Assembly: GCF_002079055.1 (NCBI RefSeq)
Contig: NC_047500.1
Location: 434,001-498,000, forward strand
Length of the DNA stretch: 64,000 nucleotides
Source: Saccharomyces paradoxus
Lineage: Eukaryota > Ascomycota > Saccharomycetes > Saccharomycetales > Saccharomycetaceae
Direction of reading: 5' to 3'
The position numbers and the translations under genes were made by a program. The notes under the pieces are model-generated. The model searched no databases. It worked only from the letters and a program-made list of their open reading frames with translations, and was not told the origin of the DNA. Positions 19,915 to 30,000 of this stretch are shown here, piece after piece. The number at the start of each line of letters is the position of its first letter. Position 1 is the first letter of the stretch.

Positions 19915-20265
19915 ACAGTAAATAAAACAACAGAAAACGCGGGATATTCAGTGTCTTAGCAAGACTTGCCATTCAAAAGAGCGATTTGCAGCGACAACAG
20001 GCAAAATAGTGTTCACAACTGTCAACTAATTTTGCAAAACAAGCACATTCTTTGTCTCACTTCTATTAGCCGCAGCCAATATACTTTTTTTAGGGGTGGG
20101 AATTTTCATTTCCAGATCGAAAATCACAAGGCCTCTACGTTACGTATGATAGTTTGTAATTTATACAAAATCAGCTAACGTCATTTTGACAATGTCCCAA
20201 TGGTAAAGTTGGCGAGAATCGGACAAGACAAATTAGAAGTAGATACATATCGGAAATATTTTACT
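19915..20265. other. Intergenic YPT53-YNL092W
   Basis: 351 bases up to the chosen YNL092W start. A 70-codon ORF (19966-20178) shows no family features. No RNA gene or clear factor site is seen. Confidence 0.45.
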
Positions 20266-21468
20266 ATGGATGGGCACGAATATGCAGATCAAAGAGAGAA
20301 TGAAGCTATGGCTCGAGTGATCATATCATTCCTTAAGTATGAAGAGTATGCTCTGAAGGAAATTTACAATTTAAGAGTGAAGAAATGGGAATCGATTTCG
20401 GATCGTCAGAAAGCAATGGTCCCAAGCTATACAAAATATTTAGCAAACCTGAAAGCTGCAATTCAAGAGAACGGCAAGTTCTTTAGAAGCATCGCCGAAT
20501 ATACCATGCAATCAATAAGCTTTAGACCGGAAGAAATAGTACAACCCAACGATTCGGATATGTGTAAAACCTGCTCTTTACTTACGCAAGTTTATAGGGA
20601 ATGGTCCGCTGAAGCCATTTCCGAACGTAACGGCTTGAATTCGAGGCTCATACCATTTTTGAAGACCCTATCACCTCCTAAAACCGACATTTTGATACCA
20701 GGTTGCGGTACAGGACGCCTTCTCGTGGATCTTGGCAGGATGGGCTACAATTGTGAAGGTAATGAATTTTCCTACCACATGCTGCTTGTATCTCAATACC
20801 TCTTGAATGCAGGGCTACTCCAAAACCAAACCATCATCTATCCCTTCATACACTGCTTTTCCCACTGGAATAGAATCGAAGATCAGTTGTCTCCCATCAA
20901 GATTCCGGACATAGAGGCGCGTTCTTCAAATAAAGGTATGGGGTCTATGTCGATATGCGCTGGCTCGTTTGTCGATTGCTATGGTCGAAATCAAGGCACA
21001 AAGATCTCGTCACATTATACATTTTCGCGAAGGATGCAATTAAATAGAGCAAAGGCCGAAAACTCCAAAGATGTTGTAGTAACAAACTTTTTTATAGATA
21101 CCGGATCGAATATCTTGGATTATTTGGATACTATTGTTCACGTTTTAAAACCAGGCGGAATCTGGTGCAATTTCGGCCCTTTTCTTTATCACTTCGAAAA
21201 TGACCATGGTGTTGAAACTACCTACGAAGTTAATCCTTACTCCGGATTCCAAGACAAGATTAATGACCATACACCACTGATGGGTCTAGAGCTTTCTAGC
21301 GATGATATCATAAACATTGCTACAAATCGCCTGAACTTTGAATTAATACGGAGAGAATCCGGAGTACTTTGTGGGTATGGCCGCTACGCGGGTCCAGAAA
21401 GTTGTGCCATGCCTGGATACATGTGCCACTTTTGGATCCTAAAATGGAACCCACTTAATGAATCATAG
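20266..21468 (+). CDS. Carnosine N-methyltransferase family protein (YNL092W)
   Basis: 400 residues from the ATG at 20266 ([18 protein letters not shown]), the length I recall for S. cerevisiae YNL092W. An in-frame ATG at 20200 would add 22 residues, and I cannot exclude it. Seen: an N-terminal helical domain, a SAM-binding motif ([20 protein letters not shown]), a second block with [19 protein letters not shown], and a C-terminal block [17 protein letters not shown]. These are hallmarks of the CARNMT1/N2227 family that methylates histidine side chains of carnosine and of some proteins. The natural substrate in yeast, which lacks carnosine, is uncertain. Confidence 0.9.
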   Translation: MDGHEYADQRENEAMARVIISFLKYEEYALKEIYNLRVKKWESISDRQKAMVPSYTKYLANLKAAIQENGKFFRSIAEYTMQSISFRPEEIVQPNDSDMCKTCSLLTQVYREWSAEAISERNGLNSRLIPFLKTLSPPKTDILIPGCGTGRLLVDLGRMGYNCEGNEFSYHMLLVSQYLLNAGLLQNQTIIYPFIHCFSHWNRIEDQLSPIKIPDIEARSSNKGMGSMSICAGSFVDCYGRNQGTKISSHYTFSRRMQLNRAKAENSKDVVVTNFFIDTGSNILDYLDTIVHVLKPGGIWCNFGPFLYHFENDHGVETTYEVNPYSGFQDKINDHTPLMGLELSSDDIINIATNRLNFELIRRESGVLCGYGRYAGPESCAMPGYMCHFWILKWNPLNES

Positions 21469-21805
21469 GCCTACAATTATCTAATTGCACTACATGAAAG
21501 TTGCTGGCACAGCCGTCCGAACCATTCGGAATGTTACCCGCGCGGAAAATTCTTTTTGCTCCCTCTCTTGCTCAGTTCTGTTTACCATATTGACAGTACA
21601 GGTTATCAGCCTAGATCCAGCGATACGTAAAAGCCCCCAATTTGAACTACATATCATAGCTAGAAGAAAAGTGACTTGTCATAATTAATTGACTGTATAA
21701 ATTCCTTTTATTATTTTAGTCCTCAGGTAAATTTGTCATTTAAGGCCATCAGCTTCAAAGAATAAGGAATCCTTATAAGTGAAAAATTGGGGAAAATTAC
21801 TAAAG
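21469..21805. other. Intergenic YNL092W-NST1 with Reb1-type site
   Basis: 337 bases. TTACCCG at 21534-21540 is followed by a CGCGG stretch; it lies about 270 bases before the NST1 start. Nothing else is seen. Confidence 0.5.
21534..21540 (+). promoter_or_regulatory. Reb1-type site upstream of NST1
   Basis: GTTACCCGC matches the Reb1 core with preferred flanks, at about -270 from the NST1 ATG. Confidence 0.5.
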
Positions 21806-24800
21806 ATGCCCCCAAACTCCAAGAGTAAGAGAAGAAAGAACAAATCCAAGCAACACAATAAGAAAAATGGGAACTTGGATCCTGAACAAAATATAAATCC
21901 TACGCAATTAGTACCTCGAATGGAGCCCGAGCTATATCACACAGAATCGGATTACCCAACTTCAAGAGTAATAAAAAGAGCACCCAATGGCGACGTCATC
22001 GTAGAATCAATAAATACGGACGATGATAAGAAAAAGCGTACGGCGAATTTGAGCCATACTAAAGATGATATGGATTCAGCTTCTACATTAGCTTTTACTC
22101 TAGATTCTCACTGGGAATCATTATCGCCAGAAGAAAAGAAAACTATTTTACGAATCGAAAAGGAGGAAGTATTTAACGTCATAAGAAATTATCAGGATGA
22201 TCATAGCTGCAGTTGCTCCGTTTGTGGACGCCGTCATTTAGCAATGGATCAAGAAATGGAGCGTATATATAATACACTTTACGCCATGGATAAGGATAAA
22301 GACCCCGAAACCAATCCTGTCAAATTTCACTTAGGCATAATAAAGGAGCTACAAATTTCCAAAAATCAACAACAGAATGATTTTTCTCCCACAAAAGGTG
22401 AAGCTGGAAAAGATTTCCTTTCATCGAGTACAGTTGGCTCCCTGAAAGAGGAAGTGCTGCATTTCAAACAAAAGCAACTTTCAAAACAAGAACCAACACA
22501 TAATGAAACAGCGGACAACACTTCATTACTTGAAGAAAATTTGAACAATATACACATTAACGAAACTCCTAGAGCAATTTCCACAAGTTTTGATTCTGTG
22601 AGCGACGAGGAGTTGAAGCAAAAATACTCTAACTTCACAAAAACATTTATTTCATCCCACCCTAAAATAGCGCAGGAGTACGTTCAAAAAATGATGATGT
22701 ATCCAAATATTAGAGCATTGACTGATGATTTAATTAATAGCAACGGACAAGGCTTTCTAAATGCGATTGAAGACTTTGTGCGAGATGACCAGAGACCAAC
22801 ATCAAAAATAGACGATAGCACCACTGAAGATAAAGCTTCTTACGCAGATTTAACTGATCCAAAGGAGTTTACGACAATGCTACATAGTGGAAAACCTCTA
22901 ACAGAAAACGAATATTCAGACCTTCAGCGCAACATTGCTGAGAGGATGACTAATGCGTACGACACAACAAGTAAGCAATTCAAAGACGTATCACAGTTAG
23001 AGAAGGAGCTATTTACACGATTCATGTCAGGAAAGGACAAAAAATCTTTCAGAGAGTTGATAATACAATCCTTTAGAAAAAAGTTCGATGGGGAATTAGG
23101 TCCATCTGTCCTGGCAGCCACTTTAAGTTCGTGCTTTTCATCTCAATCGAAGGATAATTCGTTGGATACTGATTCTATATACGAAGATGAAGATGAAGAA
23201 GATTATGATGACTACTCAGAATACGCTGAAGATAGCGAAGAGGCTTCTGAGTATGAAGGGGTAGAGGCAGTCAAAAAACTTGCACAGTATGATGAAAAAA
23301 ATGATGAGGTACGTGACATATTGCATTTGAGTCATGATCACGACCGTAAACGAGAGAACCATCCTCACCATCACTATCACAGTGTCAGTACACATAGCGA
23401 GGATGAATTGAGTGAAGAGGAATGCGTCTCCGATATCGAATTACCGCATGATCCTCATCAACACTATCACCACGATGATGGAATCCTAGACGAAGATGAA
23501 GATGACTTGGAGGAAGGGGATGAAAATGAAGAGGATGATGAAGATGATACTTATGACAGCGGTCTTGATGAAACCGACCGTTTAGAAGAAGGTCGAAAGT
23601 TGATTCAGATAGCCATTACGAAATTGCTTCAAAGTCGAATAATGGCTTCATATCATGAGAAACAAGCAGATAACAATAGATTAAAACTCCTACAAGAACT
23701 AGAAGAAGAAAAGAGAAAAAAAAGAGAAAAGGAAGAAAAGAAGCAGAAAAAAAGAGAAAAAGAGAAGGAAAAGAAGAGACTACAACAATTAGCCAAAGAG
23801 GAAGAAAAACGAAAAAGAGAAGAGGAAAAAGAAAGGCTGAAAAAGGAATTAGAGGAGCGTGAAATGAAAAGACGAGAGGCTCAAAGGAAAAAAGTTGAAG
23901 AAGCCAAACGGAAGAAAGATGAGGAAAGAAAACGTAGATTAGAAGAGCAGCAGCGGAGAGAAGAGATGCAAGAAAAGCAACGCAAACAGAAAGAGGAACT
24001 GAAACGCAAGAGGGAAGAGGAGAAGAAACGTATTAGAGAACAGAAAAAAATAGAACAAGAAAAGCTACAAAAAGAAAAGGAAGAAGAGGAGAAACAAAGA
24101 TTAATCGCAGAGGATGCGCTGAGAAAACAGAAATTGAGCGAAGAACAGGTACCTGCGGACATCCGTTCTACAAAACCTCTTACTGAGAATGGAGTTTGCA
24201 ACTCTGTTGCATCTCAATTGCATCCCGACATGATTAGTTACCAAGAGGATAATGGTCGCAGTATCAATGATGAAATACTTAAAATGGTTAGTAGCGTAGC
24301 GGCATCCAAACCAGTTTCACCAACCGGATTTAACATTCATGATCTGCTTCTTCCTTCATCTGACAACCAGATAGCTACTATGGAACAATCACATTTGTCT
24401 CATCCAGGCAACCAAAACAGCCATTTTGGAAGCGCAACTATTCCAAATGCGTTAGATTTGTCTGCAAAATCTTCCTCACAGGCTGAAAACAACTATTTGA
24501 TGAACTCGCAAACTCTGGAAAATACTAGTCTGTTGGTGCCTAATGGCTCATCGCCAACTAAGCTATTGCCAAATGCCTTTGGTTTATCATCTTGGGATGG
24601 CTTGACAAATACATTGTCCAATAACCCTACTTGTAAACCACCGATTATTCAAACAACAAGAATGGAATCAGAAGCCCAGAAATCCAGTCCTCAACCAGCC
24701 ATACCATCTTTTGGACTACCCAACGATGGTACTCATCGGAAATCGTTTACTGACGAGTTAAACTCTTTGACTAGCATGCTGTCCTCTGCTGGGTTCGCGG

Positions 24801-25531
24801 ATACATCACTTTCATCATCAGGATTCCCCCCATCACAGCGTTCTGTATGGAACGACCAAAGGAGTTCATTTTCGGGACCGACGACTGCAGGGAACTTTAA
24901 CAACAGCAGTATACAAGGCGGTGTGTTGCTGCCACCAACATTGGGAAGCGTTGAATCATTTCCAAACCGAACTTCTATCTGGGACAACAGCAGTACTCCT
25001 ATGATAAGCAAATCCGAGCTAGCTGGTCGCAGTATAACTGGTACTGTACAAGATACCCCTACGTTCATGACATCAAACATCTGGTCTAGCAACAGTCAAT
25101 ATAGTTCACCTTATTTGGCTAGCAATGCTCTTCAACTCCCTGGAATTTCGAGCGGAGTGGATGAAAGCCACATCCTGGATAGCATCTACAATGCTTACTT
25201 AGTTATTTCCCCGCAAGATAGCTTAAACCAGTATGTTGCTATTGGGAGACTATTCCAAAACGTAGTCGGGCTTAACCTGGATTACTCAACATTCATCAAC
25301 AAACTGATAAGCATGCAGGCAACCTACAATTGCGAGTTCTTCACTGATAGCAATGGATCTATTACGCACGTTCGATTCATGAGAGAAAGTCCCACAGGTC
25401 ATTCGAAAGGGCTGCTAAACCAACTCTTCAATGGCATGAACGATCCAACTACTACATCTTTCACGTCAAGGCCTCATACCTCCGCAGCGGCCACCTTTCC
25501 GATTGCCTCTTCAACTACGCAAACCACCTAA
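21806..25531 (+). CDS. NST1: Nst1, negative regulator of salt tolerance
   Basis: 1241 residues from the ATG at 21806 (MPPNSKSKRRKNKSK); the open frame reaches 27 bases further upstream without an ATG. Seen: a basic N-terminus, a short Cys/His cluster (CSCSVCGRRH, about residue 135), an acidic region with His-rich patches (about 460-600), a very long charged coiled coil of Glu/Lys/Arg repeats (about 625-790), and a Ser/Asn-rich C-terminal part ending in a conserved block (LDSIYNAYLVISPQDSLNQYVAIGRLFQ). Known: identified as a negative regulator of Na+/Li+ tolerance interacting with splicing factor Msl1; more recently associated with P-bodies. The molecular role is unclear. Confidence 0.94.
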   Translation: MPPNSKSKRRKNKSKQHNKKNGNLDPEQNINPTQLVPRMEPELYHTESDYPTSRVIKRAPNGDVIVESINTDDDKKKRTANLSHTKDDMDSASTLAFTLDSHWESLSPEEKKTILRIEKEEVFNVIRNYQDDHSCSCSVCGRRHLAMDQEMERIYNTLYAMDKDKDPETNPVKFHLGIIKELQISKNQQQNDFSPTKGEAGKDFLSSSTVGSLKEEVLHFKQKQLSKQEPTHNETADNTSLLEENLNNIHINETPRAISTSFDSVSDEELKQKYSNFTKTFISSHPKIAQEYVQKMMMYPNIRALTDDLINSNGQGFLNAIEDFVRDDQRPTSKIDDSTTEDKASYADLTDPKEFTTMLHSGKPLTENEYSDLQRNIAERMTNAYDTTSKQFKDVSQLEKELFTRFMSGKDKKSFRELIIQSFRKKFDGELGPSVLAATLSSCFSSQSKDNSLDTDSIYEDEDEEDYDDYSEYAEDSEEASEYEGVEAVKKLAQYDEKNDEVRDILHLSHDHDRKRENHPHHHYHSVSTHSEDELSEEECVSDIELPHDPHQHYHHDDGILDEDEDDLEEGDENEEDDEDDTYDSGLDETDRLEEGRKLIQIAITKLLQSRIMASYHEKQADNNRLKLLQELEEEKRKKREKEEKKQKKREKEKEKKRLQQLAKEEEKRKREEEKERLKKELEEREMKRREAQRKKVEEAKRKKDEERKRRLEEQQRREEMQEKQRKQKEELKRKREEEKKRIREQKKIEQEKLQKEKEEEEKQRLIAEDALRKQKLSEEQVPADIRSTKPLTENGVCNSVASQLHPDMISYQEDNGRSINDEILKMVSSVAASKPVSPTGFNIHDLLLPSSDNQIATMEQSHLSHPGNQNSHFGSATIPNALDLSAKSSSQAENNYLMNSQTLENTSLLVPNGSSPTKLLPNAFGLSSWDGLTNTLSNNPTCKPPIIQTTRMESEAQKSSPQPAIPSFGLPNDGTHRKSFTDELNSLTSMLSSAGFADTSLSSSGFPPSQRSVWNDQRSSFSGPTTAGNFNNSSIQGGVLLPPTLGSVESFPNRTSIWDNSSTPMISKSELAGRSITGTVQDTPTFMTSNIWSSNSQYSSPYLASNALQLPGISSGVDESHILDSIYNAYLVISPQDSLNQYVAIGRLFQNVVGLNLDYSTFINKLISMQATYNCEFFTDSNGSITHVRFMRESPTGHSKGLLNQLFNGMNDPTTTSFTSRPHTSAAATFPIASSTTQTT

Positions 25532-25935
25532 ATCAGCTCCAATACTCAAAACCACAAAATTCTACGTACATATATAATTCGACGAAAATTTAGAAGAGAC
25601 ACTAAACAGTCGTACATCTATATTCAATGCAACTCTCACGTAGGTGGGGCTGCAACACTAAGAAACTTTACCCGGCGTAAAATTTCCGTTTTTCGCAGGA
25701 ATGTGAATGATAATAGACTTTAGTACAACCTCTTTTGGGTATAGCGTATATTAGTTATTCATCAACAATTAAGTCCAGAGTTAAGTTCTCCAAAGGTAGA
25801 TACTCTAATAGTTTGAACCCAAAGTCTCCAGATCACGTTTTAATTAAACTGCCGTCGCATACCGCTGTTAACGATTTGTGTGCAGACATCAATTGCTGAA
25901 ACGTTCTGCTTTAGTTGTGCTTTTGATCCGGTACC
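25532..25935. other. Intergenic NST1-RHO2 with Reb1-type site
   Basis: 404 bases between tandem plus-strand genes. Apart from the Reb1-type site I see only AT-rich sequence and the NST1 3' flank. Confidence 0.5.
25668..25674 (+). promoter_or_regulatory. Reb1-type site upstream of RHO2
   Basis: TTTACCCGGCG, the Reb1 core, at about -265 from the RHO2 ATG. Confidence 0.5.
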
Positions 25936-26514
25936 ATGTCTGAAAAGGCCGTTAGAAGGAAACTCGTTATTATTGGCGATGGTGCTTGTGGAAAGACGTC
26001 TTTACTATATGTATTTACACTAGGAAAGTTCCCAGAACAGTATCATCCCACAGTATTCGAAAATTATGTCACTGATTGCAGAGTAGATGGAATAAAAGTG
26101 TCTTTAACTCTTTGGGACACAGCCGGACAGGAGGAATACGAACGTCTTCGTCCATTTTCCTATTCAAAAGCAGATATAATATTAATTGGGTTTGCTGTAG
26201 ATAACTTTGAATCACTAATCAACGCAAGAACAAAATGGGCAGATGAAGCATTACGATATTGCCCTGACGCACCGATCGTTCTTGTGGGCTTAAAGAAGGA
26301 TTTGAGGCAAGAATCCCATTTCAAAGAGAATGGTACTGATGAAATGGTTCCCATTGAGGATGCAAAACAAGTTGCGAGGGCTATTGGTGCCAAGAAATAC
26401 ATGGAGTGTAGTGCGCTGACTGGCGAAGGTGTGGACGATGTCTTCGAAGTAGCTACAAGAACCAGTTTACTTATGAAAAAGGAACCAGGGGCCAACTGTT
26501 GCATAATCTTATGA
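25936..26514 (+). CDS. RHO2: Rho2 GTPase
   Basis: 192 residues, only about two differences from the S. cerevisiae protein I recall. Seen: P-loop GDGACGKT (15-22), effector loop [18 protein letters not shown], the Rho insert region (about 125-140, EESHFKENGTDEM-like), and C-terminal CCIIL for palmitoylation and prenylation. Known: a non-essential Rho GTPase acting with Rho1 in cell polarity, actin and cell-wall control. It is the third Ras-superfamily gene in 23 kb. Confidence 0.97.
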   Translation: MSEKAVRRKLVIIGDGACGKTSLLYVFTLGKFPEQYHPTVFENYVTDCRVDGIKVSLTLWDTAGQEEYERLRPFSYSKADIILIGFAVDNFESLINARTKWADEALRYCPDAPIVLVGLKKDLRQESHFKENGTDEMVPIEDAKQVARAIGAKKYMECSALTGEGVDDVFEVATRTSLLMKKEPGANCCIIL

Positions 26515-26891
26515 GAGAAAGCTTAAACTGAATTGATACATTATCTTTTCTCAAGGGAGGGGGATGAGAACAGCCCCATGTTGTGATTTTAATGGGATTT
26601 CATAGATATAGTGAAATTACCTGAAGAGCCGTATCGACGAATGCATATATAAAAACATAAAACCATTCAATAAGTTTGTACGTTAATATCTTACAAAATC
26701 TTATCAAAAGCTTTATCAGAAGTAAAATATTAAACGGCTATAGAGAAATAGCACAGGAACCAGAGCTCAATGTGCTGCGCCGATTAGCTAAACGGAACTG
26801 CCTAGCTCGATTATTTTTCGTTTATATACTTATTTACGCTATAGCAGTTCAAATTCCTTACGAGGCGATGAGTGAGGAACGCGCTAATGAG

Positions 26892-26897
26892 ACGCGT
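26892..26897. promoter_or_regulatory. MCB box (ACGCGT) before TOP2
   Basis: Exact MluI cell-cycle box, the MBF (Mbp1-Swi6) site, 180 bases upstream of the TOP2 ATG. MBF drives G1/S expression of DNA synthesis genes; control of this TOP2 copy is inference. Confidence 0.55.
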
Positions 26898-26921
26898 TTT
26901 TTTTTTTTTTTTTTTTTTTTT
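26897..26921. repeat. Poly(dA:dT) tract, 25 T
   Basis: 25 consecutive T on the plus strand. Such tracts exclude nucleosomes and are length-variable. It begins on the last base of the MCB box. Confidence 0.85.
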
Positions 26922-27076
26922 CAGCATAATGTAAACATAATGCATTGCCGAAGGAGGCAAAAAAGAAAAGAAAGGAAGTGATCATCATCTTACATCCAAC
27001 CCTGTCGTAGTGCAGATCACAACGATTTAACTTTAAGCTTGGTTCAAAGGAGTCATAAAGATCAGTACGGCTAACC

Positions 27077-30000
27077 ATGTCAACTGAACCGACAAGTGCT
27101 TCTGATAAATATCAGAAAATTTCTCAACTGGAACACATCTTGAAAAGACCAGATACTTATATCGGTTCCGTTGAAACCCAAGATCAGTTGCAATGGATAT
27201 ACGATGAAGAGACCGATTGTATGATTGAAAAAAAAGTCACGATTGTACCAGGGCTGTTCAAAATCTTTGATGAAATTTTAGTCAATGCAGCAGATAATAA
27301 AGTTCGTGATCCATCAATGAAACGAATCGATGTAAACATACATGCTGAGGAGAATACTATAGAAGTGAAGAATGATGGAAAAGGTATTCCCATAGAGATT
27401 CACAATAAGGAGAATATTTATATTCCTGAGATGATTTTTGGTCATTTGTTGACATCATCAAATTATGATGACAATGAGAAAAAAGTCACTGGTGGTAGAA
27501 ACGGTTATGGTGCTAAACTTTGTAATATATTTTCTACTGAGTTCATCTTAGAAACTGCAGATTTAAATGTTGGTCAGAAATACATTCAAAAATGGGAAAA
27601 TAACATGAGTATTTGCCACCCCCCAAAAATAACATCTTACAAGAAGGGCCCGTCATACACAAAGGTGACATTCAAGCCGGATTTAGCCAGATTCGGAATG
27701 AAAGATCTAGATAATGATATCCTGGGTGTGATGCGTAGAAGGGTTTACGATATCAATGGTTCTGTTCGTGACATTAATGTCTATTTGAATGGTAAGTCTT
27801 TAAAGATAAGAAATTTCAAAAATTATGTTGAACTTTACTTGAAATCACTTGAAAAAAAAAGACGGCTGGATAGCGGTGAGGACGCTACTGCCAATTCCGA
27901 TATCCCGACTATCCTTTATGAGAGAATAAATAACAGATGGGAAGTTGCTTTTGCGGTTTCTGATATCTCTTTCCAACAAATTTCTTTCGTAAATTCCATT
28001 GCAACTACTATGGGTGGTACCCATGTTAATTACATGACAGACCAAATTATCAAAAAGATCTTAGAAATCTTGAAGAAAAAGAAGAAAAAAAGTGTCAAAC
28101 CTTTCCAGATCAAAAATAATATGTTCATTTTCATTAATTGTTTAATTGAAAATCCTGCATTTACCTCACAAACAAAAGAGCAGCTGACAACAAGAGTCAA
28201 AGATTTTGGCTCCCGTTGTGAGATTCCTAATGAGTATATCAACAAAATTATGAAAACTGATTTGGCTACAAGAATGTTTGAAATTGCCGACGCAAATGAG
28301 GATAATGCGTTAAAGAAGTCTGACGGTACAAGGAAAAGCAGAATCACTGATTACCCCAAATTGGAAGATGCTAATAAAGCTGGTACGAAAGACGGCTATA
28401 AATGTACTTTAGTTCTAACGGAAGGGGATTCTGCCTTGTCATTAGCCGTTGCAGGTTTAGCTGTTGTTGGTAGAGATTATTATGGTTGTTATCCACTCCG
28501 TGGTAAAATGCTGAATGTCAGAGAAGCAAGCGCCGATCAGATACTGAAAAATGCGGAAATTCAAGCCATAAAAAAAATTATGGGTTTACAACATCGTAAG
28601 AAATACGAAGATACAAAATCCTTAAGATATGGCCATCTTATGATCATGACAGATCAAGATCATGATGGCTCGCATATTAAAGGTTTAATTATAAACTTTT
28701 TAGAAAGCTCATTTCCTGGTCTTTTGGATATCGAGGGTTTCTTACTTGAATTCATCACCCCAATCATCAAAGTTTCCATCACTAAACCAACAAGAAATAC
28801 TATTGCATTCTACAATATGCCAGATTATGAAAAATGGCGAGAGGAAGAATCTCACAAATTTACTTGGAAACAGAAGTATTATAAAGGATTAGGTACTTCT
28901 CTAGCAAAGGAAGTCCGTGAGTATTTTTCTGATTTAGACAGGCATTTGAAAAAATTTCATTCTTTGCAAGGAAATGATAAAGATTATATTGATTTAGCTT
29001 TTTCTAAGAAAAAAGCTGACGACCGTAAAGAATGGCTAAGGCAATATGAACCTGGTACTGTTTTAGACCCTACTTTAAAAGAGATTCCAATTAGTGACTT
29101 TATTAATAAGGAATTGATTCTTTTCTCTTTGGCAGATAATATACGTTCGATTCCCAATGTTTTAGATGGCTTTAAGCCTGGTCAAAGAAAAGTTCTTTAT
29201 GGTTGTTTCAAAAGAAACTCAAAAACGGAACTCAGGGTGGCTCAACTGGCACCATATGTGGGTGAGTGTACGGCTTATCACCATGCTGAACAGTCATTGG
29301 CACAAACTATTATTGGACTAGCCCAAAACTTTGTTGGGTCCAACAATATTTACTTGCTGTTACCTAACGGTGCTTTCGGTACAAGAGCTACCGGTGGTAA
29401 AGATGCAGCAGCAGCGAGATATATCTATACTGAATTGAATAAATTAACTCGCAAGATATTCCACCCTTCTGATGATCCATTATACAAATATATACAAGAA
29501 GATGAGAAAACAGTGGAGCCAGAGTGGTATTTGCCAATTCTTCCTATGATCCTTGTTAACGGCGCCGAAGGTATCGGCACTGGCTGGAGCACTTACATTC
29601 CTCCATTCAATCCATTGGAGATTATAAAGAATATAAGACACTTAATGAACGACGAAGACCTTGAGCAAATGCATCCATGGTTCAGAGGATGGACCGGTAC
29701 CATAGAAGAAATCGAGCCTCTGCGTTACAGGATGTACGGTAGGATTGAACAAATTGGAACTAACACCTTGGAAATAACCGAGTTACCAGCCAGAACTTGG
29801 ACATCGACTATAAAGGAGTACTTGCTTTTAGGTTTAAGCGGTAACGATAAAATAAAAGCTTGGATTAAAGATATGGAGGAACAGCACGATGACAATATCA
29901 AATTCATAATCACGTTATCACCTGAAGAAATGGCTAAAACAAGGAAAATAGGTTTTTATGAACGATTTAAACTAATCTCCCCCATAAGTTTAATGAATAT

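Larger units (their letters stand above)
26515..27076 (+). promoter_or_regulatory. TOP2 promoter region
   Basis: 562 bases. Seen: a PAC-like octamer GCGATGAG (26865-26872), an MCB box (26892-26897) directly fused to a 25-T run (26897-26921), and purine-rich sequence (26955-26980). A 101-codon ORF running through the T-run (26676-26981) encodes a Phe tract and looks spurious. Confidence 0.65.

Noticed and set aside
19966-20178. A 70-codon ORF between YPT53 and YNL092W
   Set aside because: Composition and lack of homology suggest chance.
26897-26921. The 25-T tract as a Pol III terminator or a retroposon poly(A) tail
   Set aside because: No A/B box or retroposed sequence lies beside it; nucleosome-excluding promoter tract is the simpler reading.
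26676-26981. A 101-codon ORF in the TOP2 promoter
   Set aside because: It passes through the 25-T tract, producing a Phe run, and covers the MCB and PAC-like motifs; best read as promoter.
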